Source: UBA5078 sp040384465
GTDB taxonomy: Bacteria; Pseudomonadota; Gammaproteobacteria; Pseudomonadales; Pseudohongiellaceae
DNA: 64,000 nucleotides
Assembly (NCBI GenBank): GCA_040384465.1
Contig: JAZKJF010000004.1
Span: forward strand, 186,001 to 250,000
Reading direction: 5' to 3'
In this document: positions 35,652 to 43,352 of the stretch, piece by piece
Numbering within the stretch: the stretch's first letter is position 1
Layout of the letters: each line of letters starts with the position of its first letter
The notes under the pieces: generated by a model
Told to the model about the DNA's origin: nothing
Database searches by the model: none
The model's input: only the letters and a program-made list of their open reading frames with translations
Made by a program: the position numbers and the translations under genes

Positions 35652-37664
35652 ATGCGCCGCCTGACTTTCCCTGCAGTACTGCTGGCATGCCTGCTCGCTC
35701 TCTTCACCACCGCTGTTTTCGCGCAAACCCCTTTCACCATGGTGCTTGAACCGGAGTGGTTCAATGAGGTGCTACCTGACGCCGAGACCTTCTCGGAGAA
35801 AGAAGAGGGGGAGGCACCGGTCTACCGAGGCTATCGCAAGAACCCCACTTCTGGCGAACAGGAGCAGGTCGGCTTTGTCTTCCTGACGGACGATTACCCC
35901 CCCGAGCGCGTTGGCTATGCAGCCCCCATCGATCTGCTGGTCGGCATGGACATGCAAGGTGTCGTCACCAGTATCAAGGTACTGGACTATTACGAGTCTT
36001 ATCTTTATTCCCGAGGCGATTTTGTCGACAACGATTTTTTCCTCAACCAGTTCCGCCGCAAACCGATCACCGATGAATTCCGCCTAACCCGTGACATCGA
36101 CGGTCTCACCAGTGCGACAGCCACCAGCAGCGCGATCTCCCGCAGCGTTGGCGAGACAGCCCGTCGCGTGGCACGCGCCTATCTGGGTTACGGCATGGGC
36201 TCGGAAGAAGAGCAGAACAACAATGCCAACGCACTGGCGCTGCTGGAGCCAATGACTTGGGGACAAATGGCGGATCAAGGCATGATCAGCGTCATGAACA
36301 CGCGCAATGCCGAAGGCAGTGAGCTGCAGCTGGCCTTCACCTATATTGGCAAACCGGCGTTGGGACAATTCTTCATCGGCGAAGCCGCTTTCAATGCGGT
36401 GGAATCAGATGCGGCTTTCCGCGCCGGTGGCGGCGAGCTGATGCTGATCGCTCCCAGCGGCCCCGGCGCAGGAGTCTCCTATCGTCAGTTCCCGATGTCT
36501 GTACGGCAGGGAGAAATCACGCGCCGTGTCGCGGGCAACCGTTTCAGCAATGCCGGTCCGGCAACTGAAGGCGCTATCGCTGGACATGCCAGCTATGCCG
36601 TGGCCATCGCCATGCATCCGGACTTCGACATCACTCAGCCGTTCACCCTGATCTACCACATCCCCGGTGGCGGTGGTGACGCCACAGTGGAATACGCGCT
36701 CAATGGCGTGGGCCTGTCGCTGGCCAAGAACGAACCCATCCTCTCTCAGGAACAACTGCTGGAAGCACAACTGGCCAATGCCGGATTCTTCGAGCGCCTG
36801 CGAGTCGCCCCGCCCTGGGGAGTCACCCCGTGGGTGGATGTCGTGCTGCTGCTGGTGCTGTTCACGCTCGTGATGGTCGCCTTCCTGCGCAAGAGCAGCC
36901 CCGTACGCTGGGCAGCAATGACCATGACCTTGTTCTATCTCGGCTTCTACAAAGCGGGTTTCCTGTCGGTGTCCCACATCACCAGCCTGCTCAAACAGGG
37001 GCCGGAGGTCTTCACCAGCAATCTGCCAACACTGATGATTGTCACTTTCACCGTGGTGACGACGCTGATCTGGGGCCGGGTATTCTGCTCATCACTGTGC
37101 CCGTTTGGGGCGCTGCAGGATTTCATCGCACGCTTCTCGCCAAAACGCTGGCGCATCAAGGTTCCGCAGAAGATTCATGACAATGCCCTGTACATCAAAT
37201 ATGGAATCCTTGCCCTGATTCTGACGCTAGCGCTGACCAATCCGAATATCAGCATATTCCAGTACTTTGAGCCTTTTGGAACCGTGTTCTTCTTCAGTCC
37301 GTCTGTGTTGCTGTGGGGGATTCTGTTGCTGATTCTGATTGGCTGTGTCGTTGTCGAACGCTTCTATTGCCGCTACGTCTGCCCGCTGGGTGCAGCACTG
37401 GGCGTGATGTCATTCCTCAGCCCCCTGCGCATCAAACGTGTTCCGCAGTGCACTATGTGCAAAGTCTGCGAACAGGGCTGCCCGACTGGCGCAATACGAC
37501 GCGAAAAAATCGACTTCAAGGAGTGTGTGCGCTGCGACGTGTGTGAAGTCAAATTGATCAAGCTGGTGGGCACTTGTCGTCACCCGATGGAAGAAATCAC
37601 CCGTCGTCAGAAAGACAAGCACGCCATCCCTGTGACTGATTTGTCCTCGGCGGCGGTCTTGTGA
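35652..37664 (+). CDS. NosR/NirI-like FMN-binding, polyferredoxin membrane protein
   Basis: 670 residues from ATG 35652 behind caggaa; TTG 35619 is a weaker option. Order: signal peptide (to FAQ); periplasmic FMN-binding domain with DGLTSATATSSAISRSV, where a Thr/Ser should bind FMN covalently; about five membrane helices; CxxxCP motifs (CSSLCPFGALQDF, CRYVCPLGAALG); and a C-terminal ferredoxin-like part (CTMCKVCEQGCP, CVRCDVCEVKL). NosR passes electrons from the quinol pool toward nitrous oxide reductase. No nosZ or nitrite reductase gene lies in the window, so this member may feed electrons to another periplasmic acceptor, perhaps the nearby heme/copper proteins (inference). Confidence 0.82.
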   Translation: MRRLTFPAVLLACLLALFTTAVFAQTPFTMVLEPEWFNEVLPDAETFSEKEEGEAPVYRGYRKNPTSGEQEQVGFVFLTDDYPPERVGYAAPIDLLVGMDMQGVVTSIKVLDYYESYLYSRGDFVDNDFFLNQFRRKPITDEFRLTRDIDGLTSATATSSAISRSVGETARRVARAYLGYGMGSEEEQNNNANALALLEPMTWGQMADQGMISVMNTRNAEGSELQLAFTYIGKPALGQFFIGEAAFNAVESDAAFRAGGGELMLIAPSGPGAGVSYRQFPMSVRQGEITRRVAGNRFSNAGPATEGAIAGHASYAVAIAMHPDFDITQPFTLIYHIPGGGGDATVEYALNGVGLSLAKNEPILSQEQLLEAQLANAGFFERLRVAPPWGVTPWVDVVLLLVLFTLVMVAFLRKSSPVRWAAMTMTLFYLGFYKAGFLSVSHITSLLKQGPEVFTSNLPTLMIVTFTVVTTLIWGRVFCSSLCPFGALQDFIARFSPKRWRIKVPQKIHDNALYIKYGILALILTLALTNPNISIFQYFEPFGTVFFFSPSVLLWGILLLILIGCVVVERFYCRYVCPLGAALGVMSFLSPLRIKRVPQCTMCKVCEQGCPTGAIRREKIDFKECVRCDVCEVKLIKLVGTCRHPMEEITRRQKDKHAIPVTDLSSAAVL

Positions 37665-37702
37665 TGATCCGCAATCGCTATCAACCCTATGGAGTTTACA
37701 AC

Positions 37703-38293
37703 ATGAAAAAATCTGCAGTTCTCTCTCTGGCTCTCCTGATCGGAAGTCTGTCCGGAGTCTCCGCGCAGGCGGCAGAAAATGCCTGGACGACACTGATCGA
37801 CGGCAGCAACGGTCTGGAGAATTTCAATGTCGTTGGCGAAGCCAACTGGAGCGCTACCGATGGCACGATTCAGGCCACCGAGGGACCGGGAGCCGCCTTT
37901 CTGGTGACCAAGGAATCCTACGGCAACTTCGAGCTGCGCGTAGAGTTCTGGGTCAGTGAAGATGCCAACAGTGGCATCTATATGCGCTGTCAGGATGCCA
38001 CCACGATCACTGACCGCAGCTGCTATGAAGCCAACATCTTCGATCAGCGTCCGGACCTGACCTTTGGCACCGGTGGCATCGTGCACATCGCTCCTGTCGC
38101 GGAACCTTTCCCGAAAGCGGGGGGCAAATGGAACACGTATGAAATCACTGTGGACGGCTCACATCTGATGGTGACGCTGAATGGCGTGATGACAGCGCAC
38201 GTGGAAGACACGCAGTTCGCCAGCGGCCCTATCGCACTGCAATGGGCCAGAGGCACTGTGCGCTTCCGCAATGTGCAGATCCGCCCGCTGTAA
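37703..38293 (+). CDS. secreted DUF1080 (3-keto-disaccharide hydrolase-like) protein
   Basis: 196 residues. ATG 37703 follows ggag; the signal peptide ends near SAQA. The mature protein is one concanavalin-like domain of the DUF1080 type: WTTLIDGSNGLENFNVVGEANW, YGNFELRVEFWVSEDANSGIYMRC, KWNTYEITVDGSHLMVTLNG and GPIALQWARGTVRFRNVQIRPL. Some family members cleave 3-keto-glycosides; many are uncharacterised. It begins 39 bp after the NosR-like gene and probably shares its transcript. Confidence 0.82.
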   Translation: MKKSAVLSLALLIGSLSGVSAQAAENAWTTLIDGSNGLENFNVVGEANWSATDGTIQATEGPGAAFLVTKESYGNFELRVEFWVSEDANSGIYMRCQDATTITDRSCYEANIFDQRPDLTFGTGGIVHIAPVAEPFPKAGGKWNTYEITVDGSHLMVTLNGVMTAHVEDTQFASGPIALQWARGTVRFRNVQIRPL

Positions 38294-38323
38294 CCGTTGT
38301 TTCCATAAAACGCTCAAAGAAAA

Positions 38324-38355
38324 AAGGGGACGAAGATTTTCACCTTCGTCCCCTT
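38324..38355. terminator. bidirectional intrinsic terminator
   Basis: AAGGGGACGAAG (38324-38335) pairs with CTTCGTCCCCTT (38344-38355), with A-rich sequence to the left and a T-run to the right. It separates the convergent DUF1080 and cytochrome/copper-protein genes. Confidence 0.9.
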
Positions 38356-38404
38356 AGTTTTTCAGGAGCGCCAGACCCAACCTCCAGCGCTCCCCCGTCA
38401 GAGC

Positions 38405-39811
38405 TTACTGCGTAGCCACTGAACGCTGTTTGGCCGCTTCACGCTGGGCCAGTATGTCGTCGTAACCAGCCTGATCGAGGTGAGTGACGGCAATCCACGC
38501 ATGCGTCATCTCATCAGCGGTACGGCTGCCTTCCACTACCCAGAAATCCGGGTCGGGGTTGTTCGGGTTGTTGGCTGTGTTGTCATACCACTGCTTGATC
38601 ACCAACACTGCGCCTGTTGGCAGCAATGGAGCGACATCTGTTCCATAAATATGGTTGTGATGCCATGTCGCACTCCAGTTGGAAATCTGACTGATCCGTT
38701 CAGTGCGCCCAGTTGAAGGGTAGTAAATCTCAAGAGACGCTTGACGCATACGCAGATGGCCGTGTGGCTGGAAGCTGTCGATACGCACCGGATGATCGAA
38801 TGAGTGGAAGCCCTGTGTCATCGCGGTGCCATGCGGAGGCACAATCAGCTCGCCTGCATTCAGTCTGTAGAGCTTCAGGTCCTGCTTGTACTTGGCGACT
38901 TCTTCGTAACCTTCCGGGTACAGCCAGACGCCGATCTCGACGACGTTGTCTTCAATCATGGTGCCCGGAGCTGTTGCACCTACACCGCCTGGGAACAGGT
39001 GGATGTCCCAACGTACGCGTGAGTGTGCGGGCAGGGTACGGCAGACGCCTTCGGGCATCACTTCACCCCATTTGCCCATCGCGTATTCCGTCAGCTGACC
39101 ATAGGGCTCGTACTCACCGTCTGCATTCAAGACTTCCACATCGGAGTTGGCGTGGTGCACAACGGCCTTGGCGTTGCCTGCTGGTTTCACTTGAATGGCC
39201 TTGATGCAGCGGTCGGTATCCAGACCGGTCATCACATAAGGACGATGCCACATGTCATTGCCCAGCGCTGGAACGTCGATCGGCGATGAGTCCAGAACCA
39301 GATCGGGCTGCCCCAGTTGCGCCGCGAAATTCCAATCATCCGCCGGGGGCAGATTAGCTACCGGGTGAGTGCGGTCACCCCAATCTCCTTCCGGTGCGCC
39401 CTGCTGAACCCAGGCAGTAATGGTGTCGATCTCACTCTGCTCCAGTCTCCAGTCGCCTTGCAAGTCCTGAATGCCGATGCCGTGATCGTAGGCGTAGGGG
39501 GGCATTTCCCGGTTTTCAACTCGGTACTGAATGAGCGGTGCCCAGGGACGGATCTGCTCATAGTTGGTGAGCTGCATGGGGCCGACACCGCCTTCGCGGT
39601 GGCAGACGACACAGTTATCCGTGATGATCTGTGCGACGTGATCGGCATAGGTGATTTTTTCCGCGTCAATAGACAGGGAGGTGGATTGCGCCTGCGCCTG
39701 GGAGGCAAGCCCCAGAGCAGCCAGTACGGTCAAGCCAAGAATGGTTTTTCCAGTACTCTGTTTTTGTGTCCGACACTGCTTTGATGTCATGTGGGTTGTC
39801 TTTTCAGTCAT
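38405..39811 (-). CDS. secreted cytochrome c / copper type II monooxygenase-like fusion, paralog 2
   Basis: 468 residues from ATG 39811, behind gaggagagg on the minus strand; the frame is open further upstream but that part covers the divergent promoter region. Signal peptide ends near AQAQS. One heme site (CVVCHREGG), a likely axial Met (NREMPPY), and the copper ligands of the PHM family: VVHHANS, WDIHLFPGG, PHGHLRM, ADEMTH. Very similar by eye to paralog 3, from which it diverges; their untranslated leaders are also inverted copies. Predicted periplasmic or extracellular. Substrate unknown. Confidence 0.87.
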   Translation of the reverse strand: MTEKTTHMTSKQCRTQKQSTGKTILGLTVLAALGLASQAQAQSTSLSIDAEKITYADHVAQIITDNCVVCHREGGVGPMQLTNYEQIRPWAPLIQYRVENREMPPYAYDHGIGIQDLQGDWRLEQSEIDTITAWVQQGAPEGDWGDRTHPVANLPPADDWNFAAQLGQPDLVLDSSPIDVPALGNDMWHRPYVMTGLDTDRCIKAIQVKPAGNAKAVVHHANSDVEVLNADGEYEPYGQLTEYAMGKWGEVMPEGVCRTLPAHSRVRWDIHLFPGGVGATAPGTMIEDNVVEIGVWLYPEGYEEVAKYKQDLKLYRLNAGELIVPPHGTAMTQGFHSFDHPVRIDSFQPHGHLRMRQASLEIYYPSTGRTERISQISNWSATWHHNHIYGTDVAPLLPTGAVLVIKQWYDNTANNPNNPDPDFWVVEGSRTADEMTHAWIAVTHLDQAGYDDILAQREAAKQRSVATQ

Positions 39812-40022
39812 GGTCCTCTCCTCGGTATTGGGTGAGCAGTGGCCGGAATGTAAATCCAGTCCCGGGGGCTGTCCATGTTGTCGAAGGCAAAAACGTAACA
39901 GCTGAAAGATAGTTTGATCAGGATCAAACAAAGATTGCTTATTTGCCCTAAAAAGGGTACATAACTCCTCGGAAGCGGAATTACGTTTCGACCACTGCTC
40001 ACCCAATTCAGAGGAGAGAACA
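39812..40022. promoter_or_regulatory. divergent promoter region with duplicated inverted leaders
   Basis: The two genes' leaders are mirror copies. ATTGGGTGAGCAGTGG reads on the plus strand at 39827-39842 and as its exact reverse complement at 39992-40007, within about 45 nt of similar sequence that includes both ribosome sites (gaggagag). This fits an inverted duplication that carried the promoter-proximal sequence, with an FNR-type box near the middle. Confidence 0.75.
39914..39927. promoter_or_regulatory. FNR/Anr-type binding site
   Basis: TTGATCAGGATCAA is a perfect match to the FNR-family consensus TTGAT-N4-ATCAA. It lies about 96 nt before the plus-strand start (40023) and 103 nt before the minus-strand start (39811), so one site could control both genes. 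Regulation by an oxygen- or nitric-oxide-sensing FNR relative is inferred. Confidence 0.75.
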
Positions 40023-41408
40023 ATGAGAACAATGCAGTGTTGGAAGCAGACGCAGCGTACTGGAAAAGCCGTTCTTGGCTTGACCGTACTGGCTGCTCTG
40101 GGGCTCACAGCCCAAGCTCAAGCTCAGTCTGGTGCCCTGTCAATCGACCAGGCACAAGTGACTTACGCCGATCACGTCGCACAGATCATCACGGATAACT
40201 GTGTCGTCTGCCACCGCGAAGGCGGTGTCGGCCCCATGCAACTCACCAACTATGAGCAGGTCCGTCCCTGGGCACCGCTCATTCAGTACCGAGTTGAAAA
40301 CCGCGAAATGCCCCCCTACGCCTACGATCACGGCATCGGCATTCAGGAGCTGCAAGGCGACTGGAGATTGGAACAGAGTGAGATCGACGCGATTACTGCC
40401 TGGGTTCAGCAAGGCGCTCCGGAAGGAGATTGGGGCGATCGTTCGCACCCTGTAGCCGACCTGCCACCCGCTGATCAGTGGACTTTCGCTGCCCAGTTTG
40501 GCGAACCCACTATGATTCTTGACTCTGCCCCAATCGACGTTCCGGCTCTGGGTAACGACATGTGGCACCGTCCATACGTCATGACCGGCCTGACTACTGA
40601 CCGCTGCATCAAAGCGATTCAAGTGAAGCCGGCTGGTGCCGCCAAAGCGGTTGTGCACCACGCCAACTCCGATCTGGAGATCCTCAATGAGGATGGCGAA
40701 TACGAAGATTACGGTCAGCTGACCGAATACGCGATGGGCAAGTGGGGCGAAGTGATGCCGGAAGGCGTCTGCCGTACCATTCCAGCCAATTCACGCGTAC
40801 GTTGGGACATCCACCTGTTCCCCGGTGGTGTGGGCGCGACTGCTCCCGGCACCATGATTGAAGACAACGTCGTGGAAGTCGGTATCTGGCTGCACCCTGA
40901 AGGTTATGAAAATGTAGCCAAGTACAAACAGGATCTGAAGCTTTACAGACTGGACTCAGGCGAGCTGATTGTCCCTCCGCATGGCACTGCCATGACCCAG
41001 GGCTTCCACTCGTTCGATCACCCGGTACGTATCGACAGCTTCCAGCCACACGGTCACCTGCGTCTGCGTCAAGCGTCGTTTGAGATCTTCTACCCGGCGA
41101 CTGGTCGTACCGAGCAGATCAGCCAGGTCTCCAACTGGAGCGCCACATGGCACCATAGCCACCTGTACGAGCCGGACGTCGCTCCGTTGCTCCCAACAGG
41201 CGCAGTGATGGTCATCAAGCAGTGGTACGACAACACAGCCAACAACCCGAACAATCCTGATCCGGATTTCTGGGTAGTGGGTGGAAGCCGTACTGCAGAC
41301 GAAATGACTCACGCCTGGATCGCGGTGACTCACCTCGACCAAGCTGGCTACGACGAAATCGTCGCTCAGCGTGAAGCAGCCAAGCAACGTTCAGTTGCTG
41401 CTGAGTAA
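40023..41408 (+). CDS. secreted cytochrome c / copper type II monooxygenase-like fusion, paralog 3
   Basis: 461 residues, ribosome site aggagag. Signal peptide ends near AQAQS. Heme c site C60-V-V-C63-H64 with M96 as probable axial ligand. Copper-site candidates match peptidylglycine alpha-hydroxylating monooxygenase in order and rough spacing: H212-H213 and H264 (CuH-like), H343-x-H345 and M428 in ADEMTH (CuM-like; the animal enzymes have Met in SDEMCN). All six ligands are present, which argues for activity. A second HxH (HHSH, 377-380) may be structural. Likely located in the periplasm. Controlled with its divergent twin from the FNR-box region. Confidence 0.88.
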   Translation: MRTMQCWKQTQRTGKAVLGLTVLAALGLTAQAQAQSGALSIDQAQVTYADHVAQIITDNCVVCHREGGVGPMQLTNYEQVRPWAPLIQYRVENREMPPYAYDHGIGIQELQGDWRLEQSEIDAITAWVQQGAPEGDWGDRSHPVADLPPADQWTFAAQFGEPTMILDSAPIDVPALGNDMWHRPYVMTGLTTDRCIKAIQVKPAGAAKAVVHHANSDLEILNEDGEYEDYGQLTEYAMGKWGEVMPEGVCRTIPANSRVRWDIHLFPGGVGATAPGTMIEDNVVEVGIWLHPEGYENVAKYKQDLKLYRLDSGELIVPPHGTAMTQGFHSFDHPVRIDSFQPHGHLRLRQASFEIFYPATGRTEQISQVSNWSATWHHSHLYEPDVAPLLPTGAVMVIKQWYDNTANNPNNPDPDFWVVGGSRTADEMTHAWIAVTHLDQAGYDEIVAQREAAKQRSVAAE

Positions 41409-41445
41409 ACGAAGGTAGTACGTGCAGTGAGTAAACGCAAAAATT

Positions 41446-41517
41446 GAACGCCGGGTGTTGAACCCGGCGTTCAGAAAAACAAAAGGGGCGAAGATCATTG
41501 ATCTTCGCCCCTTTTTT
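41446..41517 (+). terminator. double hairpin terminator
   Basis: GAACGCCGGGT (41446-41456) pairs with ACCCGGCGTTC (41462-41472). A second hairpin, AAAAGGGGCGAAGATCA (41481-41497) with its complement to 41515, ends in a T-run. The second resembles the terminator at 38324 and can act on both strands. Confidence 0.9.
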
Positions 41518-41536
41518 CATGCACTTCGTTCTTTCT

Positions 41537-41821
41537 TCACCCTCCGCTCAATGCTCCAACAATCTGCACACGAGCATTTTCGTGTACCGGCACTTGCAGT
41601 CCCCTCACCATGGTTTCGCCTACAAATATGGCGATATGGCGACGGATGTTGCCTTGCTCATCGATAATGCGGAAGGCCAGCCCACGAAAACGACTCTCCA
41701 ATGCAGCGATGACGTCGGCAAGGGTGACCGCAGCGCCGTGGGGACTCTGCAGATCCAGCTCCACTTCGCGCAAGCGGTCGGTGTAGTCTTCCAGTTGACT
41801 GGGGAGAAACACGCGAATCAT
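41537..41821 (-). CDS. MoaD/ThiS-like small sulfur-carrier protein
   Basis: 94 residues with a ubiquitin-like beta-grasp pattern and a C-terminal Gly-Gly (VQIVGALSGG), the site that is adenylated and thiocarboxylated in MoaD and ThiS. It is longer than typical MoaD by a central segment. It overlaps the upstream propeller gene by 4 bp (ATGA), so the two are translationally coupled. No MoaE or ThiF-like partner lies here, so it may be a dedicated carrier or modifier rather than a molybdopterin synthase subunit. Confidence 0.8.
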   Translation of the reverse strand: MIRVFLPSQLEDYTDRLREVELDLQSPHGAAVTLADVIAALESRFRGLAFRIIDEQGNIRRHIAIFVGETMVRGLQVPVHENARVQIVGALSGG

Positions 41822-42981
41822 GGCTGCGTCACCACCTCGACGGAATAAATCTGTGGCAGATCTACCGTGATGGCTTCCCAGTGCGCGCCTTCATCCTTGC
41901 TGACCCACAACTGACCACCTGTCGTGCCTACGTAGACGCCAACCGCTTTCTCGTTGTCCACGGCCATGCACTGACGCTTGACTGTCCACCAGGCTTGCGA
42001 CTGCGGAAATCCTTGATTCTGCCGCTCGAAACTGGCTCCCCCATCGCGGGTTCGGAATACCGCTGGTTTGCCGCCAGGACAGGTGCGAGGCCACTGTCCT
42101 GAGCCGTCCATCGGGAAGACCCAGGCTGTATCGGGATCACGAGGATGCAATACGATCGGGAAACCGATGTCCCCGACCTCCTTGGGCAGATTGTCACCAA
42201 TGCGCTGCCAGCGTTCGCCTTTGCTCCTGTCGAGTGCATACAGGCCGCAATGGTTCTGGTGATAGAGACGATTTGCATGCACCGGGTGCATGACCAGACA
42301 GTGCGGATCATGACCAAACTCGTATTCACTGCCATCTTCTCTGGGCGGATAGAAATCCATTGCCACCCCTTTGTTCAGCGGCTTCCAGGTGGCTCCTTCG
42401 TCGGAGCTCTCGAAAATCCCGCCACCAGACATGGCAATCAGCAAATGCTTTTTGTCGCTGTGATCGACAATGACCGAATGCAGCTTCGGGCCATCTGGTG
42501 TGCCATCCTTGTCACCACCGCGCCATTGCAGGCAATCCGGGTGATGGTTGAAACCTTCAACTTCCTGCCAGGTATCACCGCCATCCAGCGACTTAAACAA
42601 CCCTTGCGGTGAGGTGCCTGCATACCAGACGTTCGGCTCACTGGCATGTCCAGGAGTCAACCAGAAGACGTGATCCACGCTGCGCGCGGGTGCATCAGAC
42701 CCTGTATCAGTCTTCGCACCGGGGACTGCCGCAAAAGCTGGAGGTTTCTGCGCCTCGGTCCAGGTGGCTCCGGTGTCGCGAGAGATGAACACGGAAGGCC
42801 CCAGGTGACCGCTGCCCACTGACATCAATTGATATCCGGAGGTGCGCGGGTCTGCTACGTAGTGACTGACAACCGCGCCCAAATGCATCGGACCTTTGAC
42901 TGTCCACTCACTACGCTGCTCATTCCCTTCCACAATCCAGGCGCCCTTGCGAGTGCCTACCAGAATCAGGTGTTTTGTCAT
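41818..42981 (-). CDS. BNR-repeat (sialidase/VPS10-like) beta-propeller protein
   Basis: 387 residues, no signal peptide (starts TKHLILVGTRKGAWIVEG). Several Asp-box repeats are visible: FISRDTGATW, FKSLDGGDTW, FESSDEGATW, FRTRDGGASF and WVSKDEGAHW. Asp boxes mark propeller blades in sialidases and VPS10-like proteins, but the Arg triad of true sialidases is not evident. The pairing with a MoaD-like carrier recurs in other genomes; its meaning is unknown. The lack of an export signal suggests a cytosolic role. Confidence 0.78.
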   Translation of the reverse strand: MTKHLILVGTRKGAWIVEGNEQRSEWTVKGPMHLGAVVSHYVADPRTSGYQLMSVGSGHLGPSVFISRDTGATWTEAQKPPAFAAVPGAKTDTGSDAPARSVDHVFWLTPGHASEPNVWYAGTSPQGLFKSLDGGDTWQEVEGFNHHPDCLQWRGGDKDGTPDGPKLHSVIVDHSDKKHLLIAMSGGGIFESSDEGATWKPLNKGVAMDFYPPREDGSEYEFGHDPHCLVMHPVHANRLYHQNHCGLYALDRSKGERWQRIGDNLPKEVGDIGFPIVLHPRDPDTAWVFPMDGSGQWPRTCPGGKPAVFRTRDGGASFERQNQGFPQSQAWWTVKRQCMAVDNEKAVGVYVGTTGGQLWVSKDEGAHWEAITVDLPQIYSVEVVTQP

Positions 42982-43090
42982 TTTTTCTCCCTGTTGGTTT
43001 ACCGCCTAGCCCTTCACGATGTCGGACTTTCAGTCGGCCTGCAGATAAATGGTCGATTCAGAAGCGCTGAATTCGACATCTCAAACACTT

Positions 43091-43352
43091 CGCGGGTCAG
43101 ACCCACGCAACCTAATGAATAACAATAACATTCTCTTCAACATGGCTATCAGAGTTTGACTAGAAGGCTGTTTTTGATAGCAAATCACACCACTCGGCTC
43201 AACACGAACCGTTCATCAATCTTATGTACAAACTGCTGCAATTTGCTAAGACCTATGAATTTGCCACAAAAATGGTCATATAACTCATTTAGACAACCGT
43301 ATTTTCTACATAAGCCTATAAAAAACAATTAAATGCGTGGGTCTGACCCGCG
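43091..43352. mobile_element. MITE-like element with 19-bp perfect terminal inverted repeats
   Basis: CGCGGGTCAGACCCACGCA (43091-43109) and its exact reverse complement (43334-43352) bound 224 bp of AT-rich, apparently noncoding DNA. The right repeat lies inside the end of the MFS gene and supplies its last codons (GSDPRI). No transposase ORF and no clear target-site duplication. The element accounts for most of the 347-bp gene-free stretch 42982-43328; the remaining ~110 bp upstream of the propeller gene should hold its promoter. Confidence 0.65.
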
